DNA of 64,000 nt from Chrysophaeum taylorii (GCA_029834535.1 JAQMWT010000278.1:16616-80615); one strand, 5' to 3'. Counted from the stretch's first letter, positions 1-11,865 are shown. The notes: a model not told the origin generated them from the letters alone. Numbers and translations: made by a program.

Positions 1-2440
1 ACTACTTACTTTGCCGTTCCATCAAATGTCTTCTGCGTGGGGGGTCCAGTATATGCCGTAATCTAATTTATATGCTGCAGCTTGCCTTCTGCGTGGTGGG
101 AGAAGCACATAATTATCTACTTCCGACCTCGGGCGCTTTGGAGTTGCATACTGTAGTAATTGTGGCCGCACAAATGCATCCTTTCCATTTCCTTCCTCTT
201 CCTCTGCGCGCATCCTTTTTTGCTCTAAGGGCCTGAGAAGTGCTTAACAAATTGATAAAACAATTTATGAGAATAGCGCCTTATGTTGTTTCAATAATAA
301 TTAACGAACTAATAAATGTTGAATGTGAGCTTGAAAAATCGTAAGGGTAAGTCCCGTCGACGCGTGCCGAACTTGTAATGAGTGCGCAACCAACGACGGC
401 ATAAATAATCAGCAATCGTGGTTTCGTTCGAGAGAAGGGCTCTAAGCTTGCTAAAATAATTCTGGCTCTTTGGGCCTAGAAGTTGTTAACGACATCAAAT
501 AATAGTAATAAAATTACTAGAATTATTGCGAAGCACTTAGTTAAGAGTACACATGGTGAAACCCTGGCATTCAATTCCTCCGCACTTTAAAGCGTCATTG
601 ACGGATGTCTCGGCGCACTATATCTCTCTAAGTACAGACACTAGCAGGAATCACGTTTCGTACTTGCAAATGGTCAAGTCTTCTTCAACTCCGAGCAAGT
701 CCTCTCAGTAGCTCAAGCCCACTCTTCACGAGCTCTTCGACACGACACAATTCAATAAAGAGCATCATGGCCGCACGTGCCTCCGCATTTTCAACCCAAA
801 AAAAAAGGATAAGGCGCTTAAACATACTCGTCGGGACTGGTGGACGTGCTTAACGGATGTAGTCGAGATGCCGCGTTTAGAAATTGCGAATGCTTTTTAA
901 TCGCGCCTTGCAATAGAGGAACACCTTGCCGGAACCACGCACCAGCTGTTAACGGACGTGAGATTCTTTCGGCAGTTACTAAACGGAAACAGCATCTCCC
1001 GAAAGTTCAAGATACGCTGGATTCGATAACCCGAACATATCTCGGAACTTCATTGCGCATGCGCAGCGTGAACTCCATTCCTGAATCTGCCGCATGCAGC
1101 AATCAAAATCACCACAGTCTCGGCGCTTGTAATCGGCGGCACATGAAAACGTGCACGTCACCCTCCAGATCTTTCCTCCTCCAGAAGAAAGAATAACTGG
1201 CATTTGCAATCGAAGGTGCGTACATCCTTTTCCCAGAAAAACATATCTGGCTGGCGCCACGTGCGAATGAATAATAGGTTCCTCCTCAAGAAAAAGCACC
1301 AGCGGCATGTATCTAAAGCATCCAAGAAAAAAATTTGGCCGTCCCAAGAAAAATGTCGATTCAATGCATATTCGCGTCAAGATGCAGATTCAACTTGAGG
1401 CAAAATATGTAGCAGACTTCGTTTTTAAGTTCAGTGTCTGTTCAGCTTGAAGGAAGCTTACGCACTTGGGGTCGGGGTTGATGCCCGACTTGACCTTGAG
1501 AAGAAGCTGGAACCGTCGTCTCCGCGCCAGCGCTGAGGCGTGAGGTATGGGTGTAGTGGATGGTTGCGCTCGAGGCGCTCGCCGCAACACTGGGGATCTC
1601 TCCCTCCCTTTTGAGCTCGGATCGTCCCGAGACGGCCCGCCAAGCTCGAGGTGACGGCGGTGGACCTGTGAAGAGTGTGTTCGTTGGGGCTGGTGGGGCG
1701 ACCGCGTTGCTGGAGCGATGGCGGTGAGATTTCGCGCGATCGCTGCTGCTGCGGCGATTGGCACGGAGAGGAGCGCGGGGCTCTCTAGGCTCATCGCGTC
1801 GAGCAGTGAAAGGGGGAACGTCGACGCGAGGGTCGTCGAGCGACGCGCAGGAGTAAAGTATCTGCTCGGCGCCGAGAGACACGAGGAGGTCGAAAGGCTC
1901 GCGGAGGACAAACGGGCGGGTCGTCATGGGGCTTTTATTTCCGCGAGAAAGAAGAATTAGTAAGTTCAATCAGCTCTCGCGCGACAATCGTGGCGCTTGA
2001 AGACAGACGTCAACGGGATAGTGCGTGGTCGCTTTGGTGCGTATGCGCGAGATACTTTTTCGATTGTTGTTCGGGTTGTGTGCGCCCGCATTTTTTTTTC
2101 TTCTCCTTCCTTTGGGAAACATTTTGTCCTCCTCGACGGCGCCCTCCCGACGTCGTCGTCGTCGTCTGCGCGACCGCGTCGTCGCGGCCTGCAGCGTGAC
2201 ACTGCCCCAAGCATCATATAAAATCCAGAAGTCCCTTCCGCACGACAGTTATTAGGATCTGTAGGCTATTTTGGCGAGAGAAACCACACAACGAATCGCG
2301 AACGCCATCCTCGCGGCGAAGAAATCTAGAACAAAAAACGCGGAATCGCCACGCCTCGGGTGAGAGAGAACAAAAAAAAAGGCACGCGGCGTGGTGCAGA
2401 ACGAAAGGAATAATGTTTTTGAATCACTCCGATTGGGGAA
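1..2440. other. AT-richer accessory stretch with no supported gene
   Basis: Only short overlapping open frames occur here, without a recognisable domain. A GC-rich patch around 1450-2220 is open in several frames on both strands (up to about 175 codons) with low-complexity Arg/Ser/Pro/Ala translations, which is what random GC-rich sequence gives. I see no terminal repeats or RNA gene. Confidence 0.5.
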
Positions 2441-2447
2441 GTGGGGT

Positions 2448-4360
2448 TTAGGCCTTGGTGTTGAAGGAGAGAGAGGGCGGACATAATTCAGAGGGAGGGC
2501 CGCCGTAGTCGTCGCTTCGACGGCGATGGTGCTCCATCGCCGCCTCCCGGCGCGCGGCAGCCTGCGCCTTGTGGCTCTGATGACCACGAAAAGCCGCTTG
2601 GCCGAAAATCTCGCGGCGGCGCTTTCGAAGACGCGGCACCTTTGGAACGAGAGCACCCCGCGGCATCATCAGGCGGGAGCGCTTCTAGCATGGTCTTCTG
2701 GATCATTGGCGTCAGTCAGAGAGTAGCCCGAATTGCCGCGATATACAAGTGGACTGGCCGTCGACGGACAGCTTCGCCGACCCGGCCCGCATCTCGAGGA
2801 ATTAATTGGGGGTACGTTGCAATCTCGGCGTCCAAGACCTCGGCGGTCGCGACGAGTTGTGGATTATCCTGGCATGCTCCGAAGAAGAAGGCTCGCACTC
2901 GGTTGAGAACTGTCGTCGCAGCGTCGGCTCTGTAGCGCTTCAACTTGAACTTGACGAACGAGCCGGAGTGCTTGATTCAGGTCGCCGAACCGATCGGAGA
3001 TCGTCTTGGCCTCGTCGGTCGCGCTCGGGTCAGAGACCTCGTACGCGCCGCGAGCATCCAGTTCTCCGTCTCGCAGCACCGTTTGATGCGAACATGGGTG
3101 GTTTCGACCTCTTTGCCGTCGAGCGGCGACGCGTCCGTCGCCGCCGACGTCACCGTAGCCCGGAGCGAGGGCGACGGCGGTCTCGAGAAAGACGCCTATC
3201 TCGGAGCGCGGGTCGCGAACGAAGCGTTCGGACGGGAGATCTACGTCGCTCGCCCGCTCCGGCCGGCAACAACCTCGACGACCGAGGAGTCTCCGAAGGC
3301 TCAACCCGCAAGGCGAGCAGTTTCATGCACAGCGCCCTGAGCTTCGAGTCCCGCGGCGCGCCCCGACCGGATCCTTCGACGCGCTTCAGCGTTCTGCTTC
3401 TCGAGGTCCGCTCCCACAGTCGCTCAGTCACCTCCTCCTTGGCCTGGTCGATCTCCATTCGCTTCACCTCCTGGTTGACGGTGGCGTATTTGATCTTGAG
3501 TTGTCGCATGGCCCGAGGGTCCAATAATTTCTTCGCTCGCTTCCTCGTTCGGCCAGAGTCGTAGTCTGTCTTGCCGCCTCCTTTGACTGGGCCTTGGTCG
3601 TGGCGTTGAGCTCGTCGATGAATGCTGCACCTTCGCAGCATCATTGCGGTCGTGCCACTTCTCCCTCGCGGCAACTTGGCGCTCGTTCCTGACCCGGAGT
3701 CGCTCCTCCAGACGCGCGGCGTCGCGAACCCGCGCCTCGTACTCACGCTCGGCCTCGAGACGCACCGCCTTGGCCTCAGCCAACTCCGCTCGGCATCGAC
3801 AGCCTCGGCGTGGGCCTGGTTCCACACGCGCTCGGCTGCGGTAGCGCGCCCTTCTTGTGGCCCAAAGGCTGTCTTGAGCTGCTGAATCTGGTTGTCTCGA
3901 CGCCGGAGGATTGCCTAAGAATGTGCGATGACGACAACGGTCGTGAGGACTCTCTTTGAGCACAAGAGCTCATCGGCCGAAGGGGCTATCGGCTCGCCGC
4001 GCGGATCGCCAGACGCAGGACGCGATTTTCCGCTTCGCCCGCCACGACGCCCTTGAGCCCGACCGCGACGGTCTGGGTGATCGTCCAAAAATAGTCCCGG
4101 TCTCGGCGTCGTAGCGCGTGCTCTCGACAGTCCCAGCACCTCCTAGGACAATCCGCCCCGCCGAGAATTCCTGGACGACCTCGACCGAGTCTCCAGGACG
4201 CATCGTCGTCTTCAAGTGCCGCGCGAGAGCGTCCAAGATCCGACGGATGATTGCTAAAAATTATCGGTGCTTCTTCTCCATTCTTCGACGCCAGATCCCT
4301 GCGACAGTCCGTCGAGCAGAGATGAAACCGGATCGGCAAGTCCCCCGATATGCACAAGAT
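2448..4360 (-). pseudogene. Decayed minus-strand ORF, coiled-coil rich, unknown family
   Basis: Reading the minus strand from about 4360 to 2448, protein-like sequence continues but hops between frames. The first part (about 4260-4080) reads as a small globular stretch containing SVEVVQEFSAGRIVLGGAGT. A one-base shift continues it as WTITQTVAVGLKGVVAGEAE (about 4080-4020). A highly charged Ala/Glu/Arg coiled-coil follows (about 3850-3560), including EAKAVRLEAEREYEARVRD. Further segments lie at 3480-3300 and 2940-2450. At least three frameshifts and several stops interrupt it, so it cannot encode one protein as it stands. I do not recognise the family. Position next to a hAT element and LINE fragments suggests a gag-like or transposon-borne gene, but this is inference; a decayed host gene with unseen introns is the alternative. 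Confidence 0.4.
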
Positions 4361-4647
4361 TCGTTCGACATCCAGGGGTGCCCCCCCTTTATTTATCCGA
4401 AAGCGTCTTCACGCCGCATGCGCAATCGCGGTCAATCAAATAGTCTCGCCGTTCGCGCCTACCCACAGGCTTCTGCGGCCGTTGGGCTTTCGGCGCCGAC
4501 TCTACAAGGTCGGATGCGTCCGTGTGGTTCCCGATAGGTGCGACGCCGCCTCCGGGCACGTTTCGACGGCATCCATGACCTCTACGGAGGGGAATCCGCG
4601 CGTGTGGTGAGACCTGCTCTGTGTTAGTAGCCCGAGAGGGTTTTTTA

Positions 4648-4661
4648 ACAGCGTTGGGAAT
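4648..4661 (+). repeat. Left terminal inverted repeat of the hAT element
   Basis: The sequence is CAGCGTTGGGAATT, perfectly matched by the inverted copy at 7360-7373. Beyond 14 bp the two ends stay similar (TTCACT motifs) but are no longer identical. Confidence 0.85.
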
Positions 4662-4806
4662 TAATTCACTGGGCTCACTTCACTAGGTTCACTGAATTTG
4701 GCTCACTTCACTTCACTTCACCTCACCAATTTTTTTTTTTTCCGAAGTCCAATGTTCACTTCATGTTCATTCGCTTTGGCTGACGGCCTGACCCTGGCCC
4801 CTTCTG

Positions 4807-6968
4807 ATGACCGAAGTCGAGCCGCGCTACCTGGAGGTGGAGGATATTGTTGATGACTAACTAACTAACTAACTTCAGACCTCTCCCGAGCATGGGAGCC
4901 AGGCCGGACAGGCAGGAGCCGATCCGGAATCACAGAGGAAAATCACGCAGATGGGGCAGAGGCGAGGGACGAGGACTCGTCGATGACGGAGAATGTTGAT
5001 GAGGAGGAGGAATACCCGGAACAGAAGGAGGAGCACGAGAACGAGCCGATTGCGACGTCGATGCTGACGTGGAACACACCCGGCAAAGGTGGACGATCAA
5101 CCAGGTTTTTCCAAGGTGTGTGGGACTGCGTGCGTCGACTGAAGGAACACCATCCTGACCGCGTCAGTGGGAAGGCGACACACGTGTTTGTCCTGTGCTG
5201 GGAGCGCCTGAAGGTGACGAGAGACTTCAAGAAAGGCACGTGGCAGACGACCAAGCCCTCTTGGGGCCCACTTCAAGGCTGCGCAACCGGAGGAGGACGA
5301 GCTGGGATGTCAACAGCTCACCAAGGAACAGAAGACAGACCACGAAAAGGAGGGCGTTATGACGGCCGGGGGCGTTGTGGCAGCCTCGAAGGGTAAATCG
5401 GATATAACGAGATACTTCATGGCCATGCCCAGCCTGACAAAGCCCGATTTGAGTGGCTTTGAGACGGTGTGCGTGGGCCTCGTTCCAGCTGACGACGGAG
5501 CCGATTCCGGCACGGCTTCCCTGCTCCGTTCTGTGGTCGCGGAGCGTGCGGGAATCGATATCGATTTGGCGGGCGCAACAATTGTTCAAGACCGGGCTGC
5601 AATTGGCGTCGCCGAAGAATTTTTTGTTGAGGTCGAAGCGTGTGACATGCATGATATCTCAAAGATCTCGGCAGCGACATTTGGCGAGTTGACACGATCC
5701 AGAGGCAGGCAGGTGATCAATCCATTCCAAGCTGGCCAGGAGCTGCTGAACAGCGCCCACGATGGTGCCAAATACTTTTCTTACTGCACACGTTTGAAGG
5801 ACCTGCGAGTACGCGCTTTTGCCATTACAACCGGGGAAATAAATCGCCGAAGCTCAAGCTCGACCTCAATAAGACGAGGTTCCGGGCGCGATACCAGCTT
5901 ATTCGTTCCTTGTTGCGTACGCACCACGTGCCCAAACTGTACACGGCTACCCACATTGGATTCCCTTGGACAATCAGTAATGGGCAATGGGCGGCGTTGG
6001 CTGAATTCGAGGCGATTTTTGCTATAACGGATGCGGCCGTTGTTTTCGTGCAACATGAACATACATACCTGGGGGCGTGCGCCGCATTGATCAAGCACAA
6101 CATAATCGAGTCTCTGCGAGCTGGGACGCTAGAAGTCATTGATTTCCCGAACATAACTGCGAAATCCATTCCACGTAGGACTGTCGATGTTGACGACGTC
6201 AGCGAGACCGGCAAAATCTGTCTCGAGCGGGCTATACTCGAATGTGAACGTCGGTTTTGCGGGAATATTAAAAACTACGTGCGTCACTTCAACTACGAAT
6301 TGAACGATCGCGAGCTGATTGCCTTCCTTCTTGACTTTCGGACTATCAACTGCTGGCACCTGTCGTCCAATCAGAGAGCTCGGGCCAGGAAGTTGCTTGC
6401 TCAAGGAAGAATATGTGATTTACGCACGGACTGCATTCCACCACAAAAAGGCAAAGACTTCCTCCGAGCCTGCGCCGCCCTCCGAACCTGCGCCTGCCCG
6501 CGATCTCTTGGCGGCACTCGACGCACCCGGCGCTTGGGACGACATTAGTGGCGATGAGCCTTTTGCTATGCCTGAGAACCAGATGCCCGATTTCAATGTG
6601 GAGTTTGAACAGGTCTTCACTCAATGGATCAGGCTCTCGAGATCGCTCAACAACTGGAAAGAGCATTATCCCGAGCTTGAGAAGAAGGATGAAGTCGGCT
6701 TCACAGATCTGGCTGTGCTCGACGTTGGAAAGCTGTATCGACCGCTCACCAAGGAGCAGTATGGGTACCTTCCGGACATGGCGAGAGCCTCTAAGGGTTT
6801 TTCCAATTGGCGCACATGGCGCGCAGAGCTACTGTGAGCTCTGCCTGAGCATTGGAAATCTTGTCCTGACCGAGGGAAAGAAACACGTTGCTCTGCGCGG
6901 ACGAGACGGACAAAGTTGCCCTACTGCGCATGAACAAGAATTTCATTGCGGCGGCCCGGATTAGGTAA
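4807..6968 (+). pseudogene. Broken hAT-family transposase (BED finger + hAT dimerisation region)
   Basis: Plus-strand reading starts at an ATG at 4807 (MTEVEPRYLE...), is interrupted by the LINE fragment at 4857-4993, and resumes in frame at 4994. A BED-like zinc finger follows (about 5090-5300): a W..C...LK segment, then ATHVFVLCWERLK, then TWQTTK, then GAHF after a frameshift near 5260. The body reads LTKPDLSGFETVCVGLVPAD, DLNKTRFRARYQLIRSLLRT and later blocks, with further shifts near 5890 and 6400 and a stop at 6837. The C-terminal part (6720-6965) matches the hAT dimerisation region in layout: LPDMARASKG, then SIGNLVLTEGKKHVAL, then KVALLRMNKNFIAAAR. At least three frameshifts and one stop make it non-functional. 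Residue matches are from memory of the family, not from a search. Confidence 0.7.
4857..4993 (-). mobile_element. 5'-truncated LINE copy 1, inserted in the hAT transposase
   Basis: This is a 137-bp fragment of the LINE family also found at 11462, 48748 and 60050. The 3' tail is on the left as (CTAA)n at 4857-4872, followed by CTTCAGACCTCTCCCGAGCA and the conserved 3' region. It is flanked by a 9-bp direct repeat TGTTGATGA at 4848-4856 and 4994-5002, a target-site duplication. Removing the insert and one repeat copy restores an uninterrupted transposase reading frame across the junction. Confidence 0.8.
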
Positions 6969-9104
6969 GTACAGGGACCTCGGACACGAGACCGAGTTTT
7001 TCAAAAACGCCGGGAGCACCATCCCCGAAGGGTCTTTGGAGATGGAGGTTGATGAGGAAGAACCAGACGAAGATACCGAGGTCGGTCGTTCACATCGCCT
7101 ACTAAAGTATGAAACACTGAAAAACATCCATGGTGACTCTCCTTCGCCCCGAAAAAACGCGAATGAATCTAAGAGCACCAGACCTAGGCAATAGCGCGCG
7201 GGGGGCACGGAACTGACGGGGCGCGGCAGGGACCGGCGGTGGCTTCAAAAAAAAATGGCGTTCACTTCACAAAGGTTCACTATAGCCACGTAGGGCGACG
7301 TGTTCACTTCGAATCACTTCACCAAATTGCGCGGCTGGTGAAGTTCACTTGCTGAAGTGAATTCCCAACGCTGGAGTAAAGGCTTTTTTCTATACCCGAA
7401 ATCGAGTAAAAGTGCAACGCGGTAAAAGTTCGACCCGACCCCTTTACTCCCAGTTAAATTGCTGTTCATTTTTTTTTGTTGAGATTTTGGTTTCGGCACT
7501 GGCAAGAACAAAAAAAGGAGCGGCACAAGTAGGAAGGGGAAGAGCCAGTGAGGACGGCGAAGAGAGGGAACAGGGAGTGAGTTAGAGATAACGAAAGCTA
7601 AATGAAGAGGTAGGGGGAAGAACGTGAAGAAAGTCACAAGAAGGAGTGACGCAAGAAAATTTCGAAGGAAGAGACGAAGCAGAAGCGAAGAAGCATGGCT
7701 TTGACACGAGAAGTCGATGCTAGGAGACGATCGCAGCGCGATACCACGCAACTCCAAGCGAGCCGTCATAATTTGTTTCGGGCGAGGCGGCCAAAGTTAT
7801 GTCGCGAAAAGACAAGGCGACCAGATGTCATCAGCATCAACGGCACATTTTACAGGGATGTCAATAATGCTCTTCGAGCCTGGGAGTTGCAAACCATAAT
7901 AATAATATCTGGGAGTTGCTAATCGTTAAAAAAAAAAAATGCCATTGAATCGAGCCGCAAACCACTCTCTCCTCGACCGCCATTTCCTCACCCCCCTTGC
8001 TCCACATTCAGCGCCTCCTCCCACCATGCGCTCCTTTTGCTGTCCCCTCCGTTCTACACCTCTCTTGCGCCTCATCCCAACACGCGCTCTTTTTGTTGCT
8101 CTCACCTTGCTTCTCACTGCGTTACCGCCTCTTCCGGCCTTCTCCCGTGTGCTTTGCTCCTTTTTGCTTTCCCCATCGCCTTGCTCTCCGGCAAACGGCC
8201 TCGCGCGAAGTGTTATTATTATACGCGGCAGCAGCGTCGGTGCCACATGCAACGGAGAGGGTTTGTCGGACTTTGCGTCCGTTGAGTATTGGGGAGCATA
8301 CAGACAGAAAGGCAAGAACCAGTCCTGTATTATCGTGCTCGCGAGTGCCAGAGGGTGATACACTTGGGTAGCCACATGCATCGTAGCTCTGTCTCGCGGT
8401 AGTCGATGTGGGCATGGAGTCGGAAGATGGTTTTCAAAGCGGCTCGGGAGAACAAGGGGGGAGGTCGCCAAGTGCGACACGCGTGATCAGGAACGACAAA
8501 CAGGCAGTAGAGCGCTGTCGAGTGGCTAGTTGTGTTGTCACGAGGAAGTTAAAACCTGCATTGCGCGCATCATGGAGGAAAGAAGGAAGGAAAGAAAGAA
8601 GGACCTGCACGAGCCGACATAAAAGATGTCCGGGCGAGAGCGCGAAAACAGAGGGGGCCTGACGACAGGATTTTTTCCGCGCGCGCGCACGAGTTCTCTT
8701 CTTTTTCTTAAAATTATTAAATTGGTTTGCCTTTCCCAGACTCGAAGAAGAGCCAGAGTGGATGATGGGTGAGCACAAAGGGGGACAACGAAGAAGGAGC
8801 AAGCAAAGGGGGGTGGCAGAAGTAGGAATTGGGAGGACCAGCAGTGAATGTTTTTCTTTTTTTTTTTGTAATAAGAAGGCAGGTCCACGATTGATGGACT
8901 GCCTCCCTCAGCACCCCGCAAACAACAAAGCAAAAATACTGATGATCCAGGACTTTAGCAGCATCTGTTGATGTGCTGTAGGGGGATGCGTGCCGCAAGA
9001 GTAAGTAAGTAAGCTCCCCACTTTATTATTATAAGAAGAATTTTCTTCGGCCTGTGTAAAAAGAAAAGAAAGCATGTCCCCCGACACGACTAGTTGACAC
9101 AGAG
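6969..9104. other. Transposon tail and kinase upstream region, no supported gene
   Basis: From 6969 to 7373 the hAT element continues, with one short acidic open frame (6946-7194) that may be transposon-derived. From 7374 to 9104 there are only short open frames with low-complexity translations on both strands, plus A- and T-runs near 7930, 8850 and 8870. This may include the promoter of the kinase gene at 9105, but no specific element is evident. Confidence 0.4.
7360..7373 (-). repeat. Right terminal inverted repeat of the hAT element
   Basis: The sequence is AATTCCCAACGCTG, the exact reverse complement of the left terminus at 4648-4661. Confidence 0.85.
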
Positions 9105-10103
9105 ATGGCGGCATTGGTTGTCAAAGACGCTGGGCCAGAGCGGGAAGTGAGCATCGACGAACTGGACATCCTCGAGAAGGAGCTCGGTTTCGGGTCGTAC
9201 TCGGTGGTGCACCTCGCGGAGCACCGCATGAAGAAGGAACGGTTTGCCGTGAAGATCGCCGACGGGCGCGACTCGTCGGCGCATTCTTCGCTCCAGCGCG
9301 AGTGGGATGTGCTGCGGCGCGCGAGCCGGCTGCCGGGGGTGGTCCAAGCGTACGGATTCGAGCAGCGCGACGGGGAGTCGTACCTCATATTAGAGTACAT
9401 GGCGGGCGGCGAATTGTTCGAGCGGATCTTGGAACGAGAACGGTACACCGAATACGAAGCCCGCGAATGCGCGAACGTCCTTCTGAGCATCGTGCGGTCC
9501 CTTCATTCCGCCAACGTCCTCCATCGCGACATCAAACCCGAAAATCTGTTGCTAGTTGCCCCCGACTCGGAGGCCTGCAAGCTCGCCGACTTTGGTTCGG
9601 CTCTGCTCCTGGAGAACGATCAACCGATCAAAGACGCGGCGGGCACCGAGCTCTACATCGCTCCCGAAGCCCTCCAACTTCTGTACAACGCCCGCGCCCC
9701 GGCCTACTCTGGCTTCAAGAGTGACCTCTGGAGCTGCGGCGTCGTCGTCTACGTCCTCCTCGCCGGCTATCCCCCTTTCGCGAACGAAGAAGGAAAAGTA
9801 GATTCGGACGTCGTCGACGACATCCTCAACGCCCGATTCTCCTTCGACGACGACGTCTGGGACGATGTCTCCGACGCGGCCAAGTCCCTCGTCTCCTCCT
9901 TGCTCCAAATCGACCCCGACAAGCGCCTCTCGGCCACCGCTGCCCTCGTCCATCCTTGGTTCACTACCGACCTACTCGACAACACCAAAATCCTCACCAA
10001 GACCCTCAGCAACATTCAGACCATGTTCAAGCCCAAGCAAAAATTTAAGGGCGGCGTCTCGGCAATAATGGCAATGAACCGCGCCAAGCGCCTACTCAAA
10101 TAA
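9105..10103 (+). CDS. CaMK-like serine/threonine protein kinase
   Basis: A 332-residue single-exon protein that is almost entirely one kinase domain. Visible landmarks are the Gly-rich loop G28-F-G30-S-Y-S-V, the ATP-anchoring Lys in FAVK (K50), a helix-C Glu (about E66), the catalytic loop HRDIKPEN (140-147), DFG (162-164) and an APE-type motif IAPE (185-188). SDLWSCGVVVYVLLAGYPPF follows, with a C-lobe ending in HPWF. The short tail (FKPKQKFKGGVSAIMAMNR...) resembles the autoinhibitory/calmodulin-binding segment that follows the domain in CaMKI-type kinases; this is similarity of pattern only. All catalytic residues are present, so it should phosphorylate Ser/Thr in the cytosol. No EF hands are encoded, so it is not a CDPK. 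The start ATG at 9105 lies close before the kinase fold. A (GA)n tract directly follows the stop codon. Confidence 0.95.
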   Translation: MAALVVKDAGPEREVSIDELDILEKELGFGSYSVVHLAEHRMKKERFAVKIADGRDSSAHSSLQREWDVLRRASRLPGVVQAYGFEQRDGESYLILEYMAGGELFERILERERYTEYEARECANVLLSIVRSLHSANVLHRDIKPENLLLVAPDSEACKLADFGSALLLENDQPIKDAAGTELYIAPEALQLLYNARAPAYSGFKSDLWSCGVVVYVLLAGYPPFANEEGKVDSDVVDDILNARFSFDDDVWDDVSDAAKSLVSSLLQIDPDKRLSATAALVHPWFTTDLLDNTKILTKTLSNIQTMFKPKQKFKGGVSAIMAMNRAKRLLK

Positions 10104-11461
10104 GAGAGAGAGAGAGAGAGAGGTCTCTCGACCTCCCATCCTTTTTCGCGATGCGCGCGCTTATTTATTCTCCTTCGAGCCGCCCTCCCTCGAATGCTGC
10201 CTTTATGTTTTAATAAGACTAGTATGCCCGGTCAACTTTTAAGTCTTTTTTTAAGTACCGAGAACAACAACAACAACAACAAAAAAAACTAACAACGCGT
10301 CGCTTGATTATTATCATATTATTTGAGACGAACGAAAAAAAGAAGGGCACATCATCTATCACCCTACTCGTCGCCGCCGCCGCCGCCGCCGCCGCGTTAA
10401 GTTGTTGTCGATCGATCGACACCGTGGACTTTCGTTGGATGGACATCTCGCTCGTCGTCAGCGAAAAACCTTTTTCTTCGACTCGCATGTCGCACCGTGG
10501 TAGTTAGTTGCATGCTGGCATCTCAAATCTTGTGGGTGGCCAAACTCCGGAGGTCCTAGAAAACTCGACCGACCAAGGGCGTCTCTCTCCCTGATTGGTT
10601 GCCTCGTGGTATATTTGTGGCGCGACCCCTTGTGTACCGGCGGCGCACGTTGTTCCCGTATCTAACATCCTTTTTCGAAGTTCTCTCGCACTCAAAAAAC
10701 AAGTCGAAAGCCCTTCTTCGGTTTCTGAGCCGGATCATCGAGAGTTTTACTTCTAAAGCTGCCAGATCAATCACCTCGCGGTTCTCAAGTCTCGACTCTA
10801 GAACGTCATCACCTTGACTGCGACCGTCCTACTTTCTCAAGCCTGCTGCATGTGTCACCATTCCGTAGAATTACATCTAACCTGCTGTCGGCCATTCCGC
10901 TTCAATCCCGTCATCGGCACCTACCTCCGCGTGGACGCTCCCTTGCGCGACAAAAAAAACTCGAGAAGAGAAAGGAAGAGAAACGGCACTCTTTTCCAAT
11001 TAATTCGAGGGGCCCTTCGCGTTCGGCCGCTTCAGTCTGAGGAGCGGAGCGAATGCTCAGCGAACCCGCCAAGACCCGGCCGGCGGGTCAACCCAGTATC
11101 TCTCTATTCATGGCGTCTCTGATGCTTTGCCAACGTGGCCGGGTAATAAGTCTTATTTTGCCAACTTATTATTACTACAATGTCGTATAATAAAATAACC
11201 AGTAAACAAACACACGGCGGCGGCTAACAAACCACCCCCTCCTCAACTTATTTATTATTAATAAGTCCTGACTTCGGGCCGATTTTTTTAAAAAGCCACG
11301 ACGAACGCAAGTCGAGCCTGAAAACGTTTCTTTCTGTGGCAAAAGTAAAAAAATGCTTGACTTCGAAACTTGGGAATGCAGGAGTAAGTAAAACTCCAAA
11401 CTTCAACCCATTTTTTAAAAAATGCAGTAATACAACAAAGGTTTTTGACTGGCCGAACCCT
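10104..11461. other. Spacer with microsatellites, no supported gene
   Basis: It holds a GA run just after the kinase stop (10104-10122), a (CGC)n run at about 10370-10396 and short open frames only. The right edge abuts a LINE insertion at 11462. Confidence 0.5.
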
Positions 11462-11865
11462 GTGATCGCTAACCATATGGTTGCGATGGAGGACGGCGCC
11501 TAACACGCTTGCTCCCTGCGGCGGCCCCGGCCGTCCCGGAGTGAGACGGTGCCTGCTCGCCTCCCGGGCTGGCCGGTTAGCACCCGGAAAGTCCGCGATG
11601 GGATGGGGGTCGCTCGGTTGGGCAGAACGCGACGGACAGGTCGATTGTACGTGGACCAACACTTTCGCGGCCTGCGACGCTTTTTCACGACCTCGCACAA
11701 GACCGCGTGCAGTGGCGGTCCGCCATCAACAACTCCTCGCCCGTCCTCTCTGCCCCAACTGCGTGATTTCGCTCTGTGATTCCGGATCGGCCCCTGCCGC
11801 GGTCCGGCCTGGCCCCCATGCTCTGGCTCCCATGCCTCGGGAGAGGTCTGAAGTTAGTTAGTTAG
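11462..11865 (+). mobile_element. 5'-truncated LINE copy 2 (plus orientation)
   Basis: This is a 404-bp copy, the longest of the four related LINE ends. It contains the end of the ORF2-type protein: one frame reads DLAQDRVQWRSAINN, like the C-terminal 'AQDRxxWR' region of many LINE ORF2 proteins, and ends at a stop near 11780. A 3' UTR follows (GGAGCCAGGCC... inverse of the minus copies) and then a (GTTA)n tail at 11853-11865. The flanks carry an imperfect direct repeat of about 18 bp: TTTTGACTGGCCGAACCCT at 11443-11461 and TTTTGACTGCCAAACCCT at 11866-11883. Two differences in the duplication indicate an older insertion than the copies at 48748 and 60050. Confidence 0.75.

Larger units (their letters stand above)
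4648..7373 (+). mobile_element. hAT-type DNA transposon with terminal inverted repeats, inactive
   Basis: The element is bounded by identical 14-bp inverted termini, CAGCGTTGGGAATT at 4648-4661 and its reverse complement at 7360-7373. CAG...TTGGG ends are typical of hAT elements. Inside each end lie many copies of a subterminal TTCACTT motif (4664-4735 and 7261-7355). The interior carries a plus-strand transposase relic with a BED-like zinc finger and a hAT C-terminal dimerisation region. The expected 8-bp target duplication is not visible: the flanks are ttttttaa on the left and gagtaaag on the right. The insertion is therefore old, or one flank has changed. A 137-bp LINE fragment is inserted at 4857-4993. 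Confidence 0.8.

Noticed and set aside
4983-5396. ORF starting at 4983 as a stand-alone gene.
   Set aside because: Its first codons derive from a LINE insertion; the remainder is the hAT transposase N-terminus.
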